NCBI GenBank assembly: GCA_039680605.1 | Contig: JBDKTA010000043.1 | Span: forward strand, 89,967 to 153,966 | DNA: 64,000 bases | Source of the DNA: Planctomycetaceae bacterium | Lineage (GTDB): Bacteria; Planctomycetota; Phycisphaerae; SM23-33 | Reading direction: 5' to 3' | Shown: positions 13,865-23,104 of the stretch, one piece after another | Layout of the letters: each line of letters begins with the position of its first letter | Numbering within the stretch: the stretch's first letter is position 1 | Translations under genes and position numbers: made by a program | Notes under the pieces: generated by a model | The model's database searches: none | What the model was told of the DNA's origin: nothing | What the model saw: only the letters and a program-made list of their open reading frames with translations

Positions 13865-16108
13865 TCATTTGGAGCCCCCGGAGGGGGTGACTGAATACGA
13901 TTGCCCGGATTGCGTCTCGAATCGGAAACAGCCGTCTGCGTCGGTCGTCAACTCCACATTCTTTCCGGAGGAAGACAGCACCGCCCGGCCAGCGCCGAAC
14001 GGATCGGCCACGACGCACAGACCGCCCTTCTCGCTGTCGATGCGAACCCGCGTGGTCTTGCCGCTCTCGCGCTGGGCCGAGACCAGGAACGCTCCCACCG
14101 CGCGCAGCGTCTGGAACGATGCGTCCTTCCAGCTCTCCGGCACGGCCGGGAACACGCGGATGACGCCCTTGAGGCTCTGCAGCAGCAGGTGCGCCACAGC
14201 CGCGGCCGTGCCGTAGCAGGGGTCCAACTGCATCATGTCATTCATGCCGTTATCGCGGCGGTGGTCGGTGCACTTGTGGATCGAGGCGACGGCATCGCCA
14301 CCCTTGCCCAGTTGGGCGGCCGCACACGCCAGCCAGATCGAGCAGTGGTTTCCGCCGTCGTAGTGCCCGCGGATGCGCTTGAACGTGTTCCACGCCACCT
14401 GTTGCACCGATGGCGGGCTGGCGACGTCGACCTCGGCCGCCGGCCAGAGCGGACCGATCCGCGGGATCGACGGCTCAAGCACGAGGTATTCCTCATTCTC
14501 GACATCGAGCCAGTACCCCAGCTTTTCGGGATACGGCGGCAGATGTTCGAGTATCTCGCTCCAGCGGGTGCGGTCGCCCTCGTCCACGCCGAGCACGCGC
14601 GAGCTTTCGATCAAGGCCGTCAGCAGCACGCGCAGCATCGCCAAATCCATCGTGACGTTCTTGCCCCAGCACATCATCAGCCACGCGCGCCAGTCGATCA
14701 TCTCCGGCGAAAACGACGGGCCCAGATCGTACAGGCCGCGGTCGTTCTTGCTCAGGAAGCCTTCGTAGAACAGGCTCAGTTCCTTCAGGAATGGATACGC
14801 CCATCGCAAGAACTCGGTGTCCTGGCTGTACAGATAATGCCACCAGAAGTACTGGGCGACCCACGCCCCCGCGCCCGGCCAGGCCCACGGCGCCGCCAGC
14901 TCGTGCCCGTGCGGGCCTCCGGCCATCGGGATGTACAGCCCGCGGCGGTTGAAATATTCCTTGGCCGCCCGCCGCGTTTCGTCGCGCATCTCGACGGCGT
15001 AAAGGCGGTATAGCGGTTCGAGCAGCTCCAGATGATTGTTGGTGTACGCGCACTGGTGCAGGATCTCGACGTTGCCATCGGCGTGGTAGTCGGTATGCCA
15101 GGCGGGGCGATTGTACAGATTCCAGATCCCCTGCAGCCCCGGGGCCTGGCAGCCCGGCTGGCTGCTCGACCCGAAAAGGTACATCCCCCACCGCCAGCCC
15201 TTCTGCAGCGCCGCGTCCGGCACGTTCACGCTCGAGGCCGACCAGAACTTCTGCCACCACGCGCGATGTGGGTCTTCCAGTTCCGCCGGCGCATCGGGCG
15301 TAAGACCGCACAAGCGCGCGACGGCCGCCGAACGGGTGTCGTGATCGTCACGCGACGTGACGATCGTCACCAGCAGCACGAGCTTGCCCAGCTCCGGCGC
15401 GATCGTCAGCACCGCCTCGCTGGCCGAGGCCTCCCACGAGCACCGCCCGCCGACGACGCGCACGGCCAATGTGTAGTCGATGCTCTCCGGGATCGACACG
15501 TCGATGCCGGCGATGTCACCATCGACCCACGCGCTGCCGCCGGGGCAGTCCAGCGACTGCTGCCTCCACAGCCGCGCCTTGCCGAAGAGTTTCTTGTCAG
15601 GCACGTTGTAGATCGTGACGGGAATGACCTTGTCGCGAGCGGGCACGAACGTCTCGATGGTGAAAGCCTGCTTGTGCTCGCGATACTCGCTGCACGGGCA
15701 ATGCACCCGCGCCATCGCGGTCTCCAGGTCCAACTCCTGGCGAAAGCCCAGTGACCGCTCGCCCGGCAGCAGGTTCAGGTCAAGCTGCCCGCACGGCTGA
15801 AGCGAAGGCCCCGACGAGTTCTCGCGCTCGAGCCAGTCCTTATAGATGGTGTCGCACCAGGCCCAGTCGCCAGCCCCTGCGCGTTTGACGAGCTCGTTAA
15901 ACGTCGTCTTGTCTTCCGGCAGGCCCTGCCCCGGACTGATTCGATAATCCCAGACCGTGGACTTGTTGAACCCCAGCGTCACCTGCTGCGGCGAGCCATG
16001 GACGACAACGCCCATGTCGCCATTGCCCAGCGGCAGCCCCTCCACCCACTTCGGCGTGGGGTGATCGAGAACGATTCGTGTTTCGCCCGTGGGATCCGTC
16101 CTGCTCAT
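13865..16108 (-). CDS. GH95-like glycoside hydrolase, gene 2
   Basis: 747 aa paralogue of the downstream gene, collinear over its whole length ('VEGLPLGNGDMGVVVHG', 'LQGIWNLYNRPAWHTDYHAD', 'GPHGHELAAPWAWPGAGAW', 'LLQSLKGVIRVFPAVPESW'). Its C-terminus runs directly 'GRAVLSSSG' to 'VELTTDADGCF' without the repeat insertion found in its twin. The position of the GH95 catalytic Asn pair reads D-G-N. No signal peptide. It was probably produced by tandem duplication. It is transcribed with gene 1 away from the P-type ATPase. Confidence 0.8.
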   Translation of the reverse strand: MSRTDPTGETRIVLDHPTPKWVEGLPLGNGDMGVVVHGSPQQVTLGFNKSTVWDYRISPGQGLPEDKTTFNELVKRAGAGDWAWCDTIYKDWLERENSSGPSLQPCGQLDLNLLPGERSLGFRQELDLETAMARVHCPCSEYREHKQAFTIETFVPARDKVIPVTIYNVPDKKLFGKARLWRQQSLDCPGGSAWVDGDIAGIDVSIPESIDYTLAVRVVGGRCSWEASASEAVLTIAPELGKLVLLVTIVTSRDDHDTRSAAVARLCGLTPDAPAELEDPHRAWWQKFWSASSVNVPDAALQKGWRWGMYLFGSSSQPGCQAPGLQGIWNLYNRPAWHTDYHADGNVEILHQCAYTNNHLELLEPLYRLYAVEMRDETRRAAKEYFNRRGLYIPMAGGPHGHELAAPWAWPGAGAWVAQYFWWHYLYSQDTEFLRWAYPFLKELSLFYEGFLSKNDRGLYDLGPSFSPEMIDWRAWLMMCWGKNVTMDLAMLRVLLTALIESSRVLGVDEGDRTRWSEILEHLPPYPEKLGYWLDVENEEYLVLEPSIPRIGPLWPAAEVDVASPPSVQQVAWNTFKRIRGHYDGGNHCSIWLACAAAQLGKGGDAVASIHKCTDHRRDNGMNDMMQLDPCYGTAAAVAHLLLQSLKGVIRVFPAVPESWKDASFQTLRAVGAFLVSAQRESGKTTRVRIDSEKGGLCVVADPFGAGRAVLSSSGKNVELTTDADGCFRFETQSGQSYSVTPSGGSK

Positions 16109-16262
16109 TGCGGCTCCTGTGCCAGCCGATCAGCCGTGTACGACTGCGGCATGATGAACATTGTTCTACGCATGGATTAATCATCAGCGATTCCTGCGAA
16201 TAAATCCATGACCTCCATGGGGAACATTGCGATGATAAAACTCTGTGGCGTGGGCGAGATCC

Positions 16263-18845
16263 ATGCCCATGCCAGGACCCATGCCAGATACTTTCTTTGA
16301 TATCGACGCGATCACCGGCCTGACCGACGAGCAGGCGCAGGACCGCCTCGCGCGCGAGGGGTACAACGAACTGCCTTCCACGCGGCGGCGCGGGCTGGGG
16401 TCGATTGCCCTGAGCGTCATCAAGGAGCCGATGTTCCTGCTGCTGGTGGCCTGCGGGGCGGTGTACATGGGCGTGGGCGATTTCCAGGAAGCCCTGATGC
16501 TGCTGGGGTTCGTCGCGGTCATCATGGGCATTACCATCGTGCAGGAGCGTCGCACCGAGCGGGCGCTGGAGGCGCTGCGCGATCTGTCCAGCCCCCGCGC
16601 GCTGGTCGTCCGCAGCGGCAGGCAGCAGCGCATCCCCGGACGCGAGGTCGCCCGCGGCGACATGATCATCCTCACCGAAGGCGACCGCGTGCCCGCCGAC
16701 GCCATCGTGCGGCAGTGCATGGGGCTGACGGCCGACGAGTCGCTGCTGACGGGCGAGTCGGTTCCGGTACACAAGACCGCCCGCGCCGCCGGCGACGAGT
16801 TCGACCGCCCCGGCGGCGAGGGGCTGGCCGGCGTCTTCTGCGGCAGCTTGATCACCGGCGGCCAAGGGGCGGCGCAGGTTGTGGCAACGGGCATGGCCAC
16901 GCAGATGGGGCAGATCGGCAAGGCCCTGCAGACCATCGAGCAGCAGCGCTCGCCCCTGCAGCGCCAGACCGCCCGCCTGGTGCGCACGCTGGCGGCAGTG
17001 GGGCTGACGCTCTGCGCGGCGGTGGTGTTGGTCTACGCCCTGATGCGCGGTGGCGGCGCCCTGGAGTGGAAGAACGCCGTGCTGGCCGGGCTGACGCTGG
17101 CGATGGCCACGCTGCCCGAAGAGTTCCCCGTCGTGCTGACGATCTTTCTGGCGATGGGCGCGTGGCGCATCTCGCGCAGGGGCGTGCTGACGCGCCGCAC
17201 CGCCGCGGTCGAGACCCTCGGGGCCACCACCGTCCTGTGCGTCGACAAGACCGGAACGCTGACGCAGAACCGCATGTCGATCAGCAAGCTCTGGACCGGC
17301 GACGACATCTTCAACCTGGCCACGCCCCACGATCGCCTGCCCGAGCGGTTTCACCGCCTGCTGGAGTTCGGCGTTTTGGCCAGCAAGAAAGACCCCTTCG
17401 ACCCGATGGACCGCGCCCTCAAGGCCCTGGGGCGCGAGTACCTCGCCAGCACCGAGCACCTCCACGAGAGCTGGACCCTCGTGCATGAGTACCCGCTCTC
17501 GGGCGAACTGCTGGCGCTGTCGCACGTGTGGGTCTCGCCCGACGGCAAACGCGCGATGATCGCCGCCAAGGGCGCCCCCGAGGCCGTCGCCGACCTGTGC
17601 CACATGAACGACCCCCAGCGCCGCCGCCTCGTCGAGAAAGTTGCCGCCATGGCCGACGAGGGGCTGCGCGTCCTGGGCGTGGCTCGCGGCCTGCCCGCCG
17701 GACCCGACGACCTGCCCGGACGCCAGCATGACTTCGATTTCGAGTTCCTGGGCCTGGTGGGCCTGGCCGACCCCGTGCGCCCCGCGGTCAAGGCCGCCAT
17801 CGAACAGTGCCACAGCGCCGGCATCCGCGTGATCATGATCACCGGCGACTATCCCGGCACGGCTGCCAACATCGCGAGGCAGATCGGGATGGACCCCGGC
17901 GGGATCCTCACCGGCTCGGACCTTGACGCGATGAGCGACGCTGACCTGCAGCAGCGTATCGCCGACACGAATGTGGTCGCCCGAGTCGTGCCCCAGCAGA
18001 AGCTGCGCATCGTCAACGCCCTCAAGGCCGGCGGCGAAGTCGTCGCCATGACCGGCGACGGCGTTAACGACGCCCCCGCCCTCAAGGCCGCCCATATCGG
18101 CCTGGCCATGGGCGGGCGCGGCACGGATGTAGCCCGCGAGGCGGCGAGCCTGGTCCTGCTCGACGACGACTTTTCCTCCATCGTTCAGGCCGTGCGCCTC
18201 GGGCGGCGGATCTTCGACAACATCAAAAAGGCCGTCGCCTACATCTTCGCCATCCATGTGCCCATCGCCGGTCTGTCGCTGGTCCCGGTGTTCTTCACCG
18301 GCCTGGACGATCTGATCCTGCAGCCGGTACACATCCTCTTTCTGGAGCTGATCATCGACCCGTCCTGCACGATGATTTTCGAAGCCGAGCCCGCCGAGGC
18401 CGACGTGATGTCCCGCCGCCCGCGAAACCCCGCCGAGCCGCTCTATTCGCTGCCGGTGCTGGCGTTGAGCTTGCTGCAGGGCCTGGTCGTGCTGGCGATT
18501 ACGCTGGGCGTCTTCATCATCGCCCGCCGCAACGGGCACAGCGAAGACAATGCCCGCGGCCTGACCTTCGCCTCGCTGGTGGTGGCCAACCTGGCGCTGA
18601 TCCTCACCAATCGCTCCTGGACGCAAACGGTCTGGGCAATGTTCAAAGTGCGCAACCGCGCCGTCTGGTTTGTCCTCGGCGGGGCCGCAACCTGCCTGGC
18701 GCTGGTGCTCTTCGTGCCGCCGCTGCAGCAACTGTTTCACTTCGCCCCGCTGCACGCCAACGACCTGCTGATCTGCCTGGCCGCCGGCGCTCTGAGCATC
18801 CTTTGGTTCGAAGTGCTCAAGATCCTCCGCCGACGCAAAGGTTAG
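16263..18845 (+). CDS. P-type (P2-like) cation-transporting ATPase
   Basis: About 860 aa. Order of domains: N-terminal cation-ATPase segment ('GLTDEQAQDRLAREGYNELP'), actuator 'LTADESLLTGESVPV', M4 'LPEEFPVVLTIFLA', phosphorylation site 'CVDKTGTLTQNRMS', hinge 'MTGDGVNDAPALKAAHIGLAMG', and C-terminal helices. M4 carries PEEFP rather than the PEGLP of Ca2+-ATPases, so the ion is uncertain. The start is ambiguous: GTG at 16245 or ATGs at 16263, 16269 and 16281. The stop codon TAG lies inside a dispersed repeat, so the last residues may be repeat-derived. An overlapping 1011-codon antisense frame is an artefact of high GC. Confidence 0.9.
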   Translation: MPMPGPMPDTFFDIDAITGLTDEQAQDRLAREGYNELPSTRRRGLGSIALSVIKEPMFLLLVACGAVYMGVGDFQEALMLLGFVAVIMGITIVQERRTERALEALRDLSSPRALVVRSGRQQRIPGREVARGDMIILTEGDRVPADAIVRQCMGLTADESLLTGESVPVHKTARAAGDEFDRPGGEGLAGVFCGSLITGGQGAAQVVATGMATQMGQIGKALQTIEQQRSPLQRQTARLVRTLAAVGLTLCAAVVLVYALMRGGGALEWKNAVLAGLTLAMATLPEEFPVVLTIFLAMGAWRISRRGVLTRRTAAVETLGATTVLCVDKTGTLTQNRMSISKLWTGDDIFNLATPHDRLPERFHRLLEFGVLASKKDPFDPMDRALKALGREYLASTEHLHESWTLVHEYPLSGELLALSHVWVSPDGKRAMIAAKGAPEAVADLCHMNDPQRRRLVEKVAAMADEGLRVLGVARGLPAGPDDLPGRQHDFDFEFLGLVGLADPVRPAVKAAIEQCHSAGIRVIMITGDYPGTAANIARQIGMDPGGILTGSDLDAMSDADLQQRIADTNVVARVVPQQKLRIVNALKAGGEVVAMTGDGVNDAPALKAAHIGLAMGGRGTDVAREAASLVLLDDDFSSIVQAVRLGRRIFDNIKKAVAYIFAIHVPIAGLSLVPVFFTGLDDLILQPVHILFLELIIDPSCTMIFEAEPAEADVMSRRPRNPAEPLYSLPVLALSLLQGLVVLAITLGVFIIARRNGHSEDNARGLTFASLVVANLALILTNRSWTQTVWAMFKVRNRAVWFVLGGAATCLALVLFVPPLQQLFHFAPLHANDLLICLAAGALSILWFEVLKILRRRKG

Positions 18846-18930
18846 CGGTCGAGCTTGCTCGACGTGGTTTTTGCTCCGGCGAAGGCGAGCGATCGGAGAA
18901 ATAACCGCGTCGAGCAAGCTCGACCGTAAC
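18841..18930. repeat. GTTAGCGGTCGAGCTTGCTC palindromic repeat, copy 1
   Basis: Starts with GTTAGCGGTCGAGCTTGCTC and ends with the near-complement CGTCGAGCAAGCTCGACCG then TAAC. Other copies lie at 49443-49512 and 63809-63881. The TAG of this repeat is the stop codon of the ATPase gene. Confidence 0.8.
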
Positions 18931-19001
18931 ATGCCTCGAGTGCCTCTGACCTTGGTACTAACGCCCTTGTTCCCTGCCCTCTTGAACGTTAATGTTCAGG
19001 C

Positions 19002-19895
19002 ATGCATTACGACATCACCTTTATCGGCCACATGTGTTACGACGAGATCACCGCCTACCAGGGCACGCCGCACGTCGCGCCGGGCAGCGCCGTGCTGTGC
19101 GGGGCGATGGCGGCCGTCGGCGCGGGGGCGACCGTCGCCGTCGTCGCCAAAATGGCCCCGGCCGACGCGCATATCCTGGCGCCCATGACCGACCGCGGCG
19201 TCACAGCGTTCGTCATCCCCGCCCAGGAGACCACATACAGCCGCGTGATTCACGAAAGCCCCGACCCGGACGTGCGGCGGCTGATCCTGGCCAAGAGCGC
19301 CGGATTCATCGCCCTTGACGAAGTGCCTGGGCTCGATTCGTCGTTCGTACACCTGGCGGGCATCAGCAACGAAGAGTTCACGATGGAACTGATGGCCGCC
19401 CTGAAGGCGCGCGGCTACAGCCTCTCGACCGACATGCAGAGCTTTGTGCGACAGGTGGACCCGCTCACGCGCGAGATCGCCTTCGCCGACGTGGCGGCCA
19501 AGAAGGACATCGCCGCCCTGATGGACCGCCTCAAGCTCGACGTCGTCGAGGCGAAGATCCTTACCGGCACCGACGATCTGGAAAAAGCCGCCCTGATCGT
19601 TGAGAGCTGGGGCTGCCCCGAGGTGCTCATCACCCGCCAGGATGGCGTCCTCGTGCGGGCCGGCGGGCAAACGCGCTTCGAGAAATTCAGCAACGCCAGC
19701 ATCGTCGGCCGCACCGGCCGAGGCGATACCACCTTCGCCGCATACATGGCCTGGCGGCTGAATCACGCACCGGCCGAAAGCATCCGCTTCGCCGCCGCGC
19801 TGGTGTCGATCAAGATGGAAACAAAAGGCCCCTTCACCGGCACGCTGGATGCGGTACTGCAACGGATGACCCGCTCGCATGGAGCTAAACAATGA
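19002..19895 (+). CDS. PfkB-family carbohydrate/nucleoside kinase
   Basis: 297 aa. Ribokinase-like fold: an N-terminal 'GHMCYDEITAYQG' and substrate-binding 'APGSAVLCGAMAAVGAGA', and a C-terminal 'GRTGRGDTTFAAYMAWRL' corresponding to PfkB signature 2 with the catalytic Asp in GRGD. It phosphorylates a sugar or similar alcohol with ATP; the substrate is unknown. The last 4 bp overlap the start of the downstream SGNH esterase (ATGA), so the two are co-translated. A role in salvaging deacylated sugars is plausible but inferred. Confidence 0.8.
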   Translation: MHYDITFIGHMCYDEITAYQGTPHVAPGSAVLCGAMAAVGAGATVAVVAKMAPADAHILAPMTDRGVTAFVIPAQETTYSRVIHESPDPDVRRLILAKSAGFIALDEVPGLDSSFVHLAGISNEEFTMELMAALKARGYSLSTDMQSFVRQVDPLTREIAFADVAAKKDIAALMDRLKLDVVEAKILTGTDDLEKAALIVESWGCPEVLITRQDGVLVRAGGQTRFEKFSNASIVGRTGRGDTTFAAYMAWRLNHAPAESIRFAAALVSIKMETKGPFTGTLDAVLQRMTRSHGAKQ

Positions 19896-20764
19896 AGGCA
19901 TTTGTTGCGGTCCTGAGTTCGGCATTTCTCCTGCTGCTGACTGCCTGCGGGCAACAATCACAAATGAAACCTGAAGCTGCTCACAACACGGACGGGCAAC
20001 AAACCGTCAAAGTCTTCATCCTGGCCGGCCAATCGAACATGGGCGGGGCGGGCAACGTCGCCGAACTGTTCGAGCAGCAGCGCAAGATCCCGCCCAGCAT
20101 CCGCCTCTGGGAAGGAGGGCAGTTCCGCGAGTTGGTATGGAACAAGAGCTTCGGGCCCGAGGTCGGCTTTGCCGACGGCCTGCTCAAGGCCGGCGTGGCC
20201 GGCCCGGTGGTGCTCGTCAAGCTCGGGCCCGGCGGCACGCACCTCTATGGCGACTGGGCCCCCGACGGCAAGGCCGACGCCAACGGGCGCGGCGGGCTCT
20301 ACGCCAAGCTGATGGCCGAAGTGGCCGCGGCGACCCAGGCCATCGAAGCCCAGGGCAAACACGCCCGGATCGCCGGCATGTGCTGGATGCAGGGCGAACG
20401 CGACGCGCGCGACAAAGTCATGGGCGAATCGTACCGTGCCAACCTCAAGGCCTTCGTCGCCCGCCTCCGCAAGGACACGGCCGTGGCCGACATGCCCGTG
20501 GTCATTGCGCGCATCAGCCCCCGCAAGATCGTCGTCGATCTGGGCCCGGCCTTCCAGGTGCAGCCGTATCGCCAGGCGGTGCGAGAGGCGCAGGAAAAAG
20601 TCGCCCGCGACGACGGCCGCGCCGCCTGGATCGACGCCGACGACCTACCGCAGTTCGACAACCTGCACTACGACGCCGCCGGCCAATTGATGCTAGGCCG
20701 CCGCTTCGCCAGCGCCATGCTCAAGCTGATGGGCGTATCCGGCTGGGACAAGATCGTCCCATAG
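19892..20764 (+). CDS. Sialate O-acetylesterase-like (SASA/DUF303) lipoprotein
   Basis: 290 aa. The signal peptide ends in a lipobox LLTAC, so it is a lipoprotein. Block I is 'ILAGQSNMGGAGN' (nucleophile Ser in GQSN), and block V is 'FDNLHYDAAGQ' with the Asp/His pair. This is the SASA branch of SGNH carbohydrate esterases, which remove acetyl groups from sugars. It is coupled by overlap to the upstream PfkB kinase. Confidence 0.85.
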   Translation: MKAFVAVLSSAFLLLLTACGQQSQMKPEAAHNTDGQQTVKVFILAGQSNMGGAGNVAELFEQQRKIPPSIRLWEGGQFRELVWNKSFGPEVGFADGLLKAGVAGPVVLVKLGPGGTHLYGDWAPDGKADANGRGGLYAKLMAEVAAATQAIEAQGKHARIAGMCWMQGERDARDKVMGESYRANLKAFVARLRKDTAVADMPVVIARISPRKIVVDLGPAFQVQPYRQAVREAQEKVARDDGRAAWIDADDLPQFDNLHYDAAGQLMLGRRFASAMLKLMGVSGWDKIVP

Positions 20765-20772
20765 CGAAATAC

Positions 20773-20856
20773 GGAGTGCGGCAGCCATAGCTGCCGCTTT
20801 GGCAGTTGTTCGGCGATCAACAACTCCAAAAGCGGCAGCTAAGGCTGCCGCACTCC
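20773..20856. repeat. 84-bp palindrome GGAGTGCGGCAGCC...GGCTGCCGCACTCC
   Basis: Outer arms GGAGTGCGGCAGCC/GGCTGCCGCACTCC continue inward as TAGCTGCCGCTTT/AAAAGCGGCAGCTA and CAGTTGTT/AACAACT. It fills the spacer after the esterase stop. It would make a near-continuous hairpin and may terminate transcription. Confidence 0.75.
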
Positions 20857-20877
20857 ATATGACCCAAAGGAATGATT

Positions 20878-21693
20878 ATGCGATGCCTTCAACAGACCCT
20901 CTGCCGCTCGGACTTTGATATCAGCTTCTCGCCGGACCTGAGACCGGCCTGCCGGGTGCTGCTGCCCGAGCATGTTTCAGCCCAGGGACTGGAGAACGCT
21001 CCCGCGGTGGTCCATGCCGTCGGCGGCGCGTGGCGCGTCGCCGGCGATGTTATCGAAGGTTCGTTCCGGCCGACAGACGAGATCGAAATCGGCGTGACGC
21101 TTGGCGACGGCGGCGACGCGGCGCTGGTCACAATTGCATTCCGCAATCTCGGCAAGAACACGTGGCGCGACCTGCAGTCCAACGTCTGCGTAGCGATGAA
21201 CCACCTGCCCGGCAGCGGCGGGCACCACTGGGCCAATGGCGACTTCATCCCCGAGAGCCTGCCGCTGGATCGGAGCGAGCACGGCCGTTATTGGTACTCC
21301 AGACTCGCCCCGCAGAACTACAAGGGCCTCTCAGCCGGCGGCTGGGTGACGCTGCATCCGGATGCGGACGACCCTCGCTGCGACAAGGTTCAGCCCTACC
21401 CGCACCTGATCGGCGAGGCCCGCGACGTCATCGCCTGCGCGGTCAAGGCCCCTGGGCAGGACCTGTTCCTGTTCCAGACCTGGGATGCCCCGTGCCGCCG
21501 CCACAGCCCCTTCTGGGGCAACGCCTGCACGCACCTGCAGCAGTGCGTCGCGCCGATGGTTGCGCCGGGCGAGACCGCCGTCCTGGCAGGGCGTATCGGA
21601 CTCTTTCGCGGTGACTGGAGCGGCCTGGCGGAACACATCTCGCGAGGGCAATGGGCGTGGGAGAACGCCAAGCCCTGGTCGGGAGCCCTGTAA
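20878..21693 (+). CDS. Hypothetical protein
   Basis: 271 aa, no signal peptide or membrane helix. The ATG at 20878 is preferred over that at 20872 because AAAGGA then has proper spacing. I do not recognise a family. It is rich in Trp, His and Cys, with segments such as 'HLPGSGGHHWANGDFIPES' and 'WDAPCRRHSPFWGNACTHLQ', and looks like an all-beta protein. It follows a sugar kinase/esterase pair beyond a strong palindrome, so it may be a separate unit. Confidence 0.6.
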   Translation: MRCLQQTLCRSDFDISFSPDLRPACRVLLPEHVSAQGLENAPAVVHAVGGAWRVAGDVIEGSFRPTDEIEIGVTLGDGGDAALVTIAFRNLGKNTWRDLQSNVCVAMNHLPGSGGHHWANGDFIPESLPLDRSEHGRYWYSRLAPQNYKGLSAGGWVTLHPDADDPRCDKVQPYPHLIGEARDVIACAVKAPGQDLFLFQTWDAPCRRHSPFWGNACTHLQQCVAPMVAPGETAVLAGRIGLFRGDWSGLAEHISRGQWAWENAKPWSGAL

Positions 21694-21719
21694 ACCTCCG
21701 GTCTCCTCGTCATCGAACG

Positions 21720-22859
21720 TCAGGCCACTTGGCGGCGGCGAAGCATAATCGTGACGCCGCCCATCGCCAGCAGGACCAGCGTCGCCGGCTCGGGCACTTG
21801 CTGATGAGTGCTGCCTTCGGCGGGGATGCTGGCCTGTACGTGAACGTTCGAAGCGATCCACAGATTCCCGGCGGCGTAAATCGAGCCCTCGATCACCGTC
21901 CCGCTGCCGACATTGAACGTCTGACCGAAATTGAAGATCGTGGCGGCAACCTGGCCGTTACTGCCGATCTCGACGTCGCCGCCGGCCTTGAGCGTCACGG
22001 CGTTGGACCCGACGCGGGAGAAGTCCAGGCCGCTGACGGCGCAGAAGTCCTCTTGAATGTTGATGACGATCTCTCCAGAATCCGCCTGGGCGACGATGCG
22101 GACATTACCGCCGAGGTTCAGCGACTGAAAGTTATAGGTCCCGGCTTGCGTGAGGTAGATGGTGGAGCCGCTGCCAAAATCGAAACGTCCGTAATCGCCG
22201 CTGGCTAGCGAGGTGACCGAGTTGCTGTTGTACCACCGGTAAGCCCCTTGGGAACCCAGTGTGGAGGTGGCCAGCGCCTCGGTCGTCCAGGTATCCGGGG
22301 CGGCAGCGCCTCCGCGTCGCGCCTGGCCATCGACGACGGCCTTGCTGTTCTTGCTGTACTTGCCCCCATAGATGACGTCGCCGTAGACGTGCGACTTGCT
22401 CGCCAGCGAAACGTCCGAGGCGCTCTGCACCGAACCGTTGACCTGTGAACTGGAACTGACGGTCACGCCGCCCACGGCACGGATGCCGGCCGTGGTCACG
22501 CCAGACCCAAATGACACCTCCCCGCCGGCGTCGATAGCCCCGACGGTGCTGTTCTTGTTGATCCAGACATCGCCCGCCGAGACGATCCGCCCGCTGACGG
22601 ACATGTTCTGGTCCATGCCAACTGCCCCGCCGCCGTAGACGTTTGCGGAGATCGTGCTGTCGTTGTCGATCCAGATGTCTCCGCCGGCCGCCAGCGAGCC
22701 TGAAATCACGATGCCTGATCCCGTGTTGAGTTCCCCGCCGGCGTAGACGGCCAGGGCGCTGCGATTGACGGTGATGACTTCGGCCACGCCAGCGTGCGAC
22801 AAAAACAGCACAAGCCCTGCCGCCAGGGCGATCCGGGTTGTCTTGCAGGTTCCTCTCAT
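21720..22859 (-). CDS. PEP-CTERM protein with bactofilin-like repeats
   Basis: 379 aa from the ATG at 22859, preceded by GGAAGGGA. After the signal peptide come repeated short beta-helix turns of the type 'SGSLAAGGDIWIDNDSTISA' and 'GRIVSAGDVWINKNSTV', resembling polymer-adhesin/bactofilin coils. The last part is 'VPEPATLVLLAMGG', a hydrophobic helix and RRR, a PEP-CTERM sorting signal. It is likely an exported, exosortase-processed surface or matrix protein. It is divergent from the upstream phosphatidyltransferase region by a repeat-rich spacer. Confidence 0.8.
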   Translation of the reverse strand: MRGTCKTTRIALAAGLVLFLSHAGVAEVITVNRSALAVYAGGELNTGSGIVISGSLAAGGDIWIDNDSTISANVYGGGAVGMDQNMSVSGRIVSAGDVWINKNSTVGAIDAGGEVSFGSGVTTAGIRAVGGVTVSSSSQVNGSVQSASDVSLASKSHVYGDVIYGGKYSKNSKAVVDGQARRGGAAAPDTWTTEALATSTLGSQGAYRWYNSNSVTSLASGDYGRFDFGSGSTIYLTQAGTYNFQSLNLGGNVRIVAQADSGEIVINIQEDFCAVSGLDFSRVGSNAVTLKAGGDVEIGSNGQVAATIFNFGQTFNVGSGTVIEGSIYAAGNLWIASNVHVQASIPAEGSTHQQVPEPATLVLLAMGGVTIMLRRRQVA

Positions 22860-23040
22860 GGTCCCTTCCGTTTCATATATCCGCGGCCGACGCACCAATG
22901 CCCGCCGCGATAGAGTCGTTACATACCGACCGTAGAATTCACACGAGGGGCAGGCGAAAGAATCAGAGAAAAAACTGACCGCAGAGGCTCAGAGGAGGAT
23001 GAGTGAGAGGAAAGACGGGCAAACATGGAAGAAAACAAAA

Positions 23041-23104
23041 CACAATCGCAAAGGATCCCCGGCCCCAACTCGTTTTTCTCCGTGCCTCTGTGGTAATCCC
23101 CGTT
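23041..23104. repeat. Fragment of the 'TTTCTCCGTGCCTCTGTGGT' dispersed motif
   Basis: Contains TTTTTCTCCGTGCCTCTGTG followed by GT. A closely similar stretch lies at about 49533-49572, and its complement-like form (CACAGAGATCACAAAGACCA) at about 35093-35185. In two cases it sits just beyond a gene end. Confidence 0.45.

Noticed and set aside
15897..18932. 1011-codon minus-strand open frame
   Set aside because: It lies antisense to the well-supported P-type ATPase and ends within the GH95-like gene; Gln/His/Gly-rich composition is typical of high-GC antisense frames.
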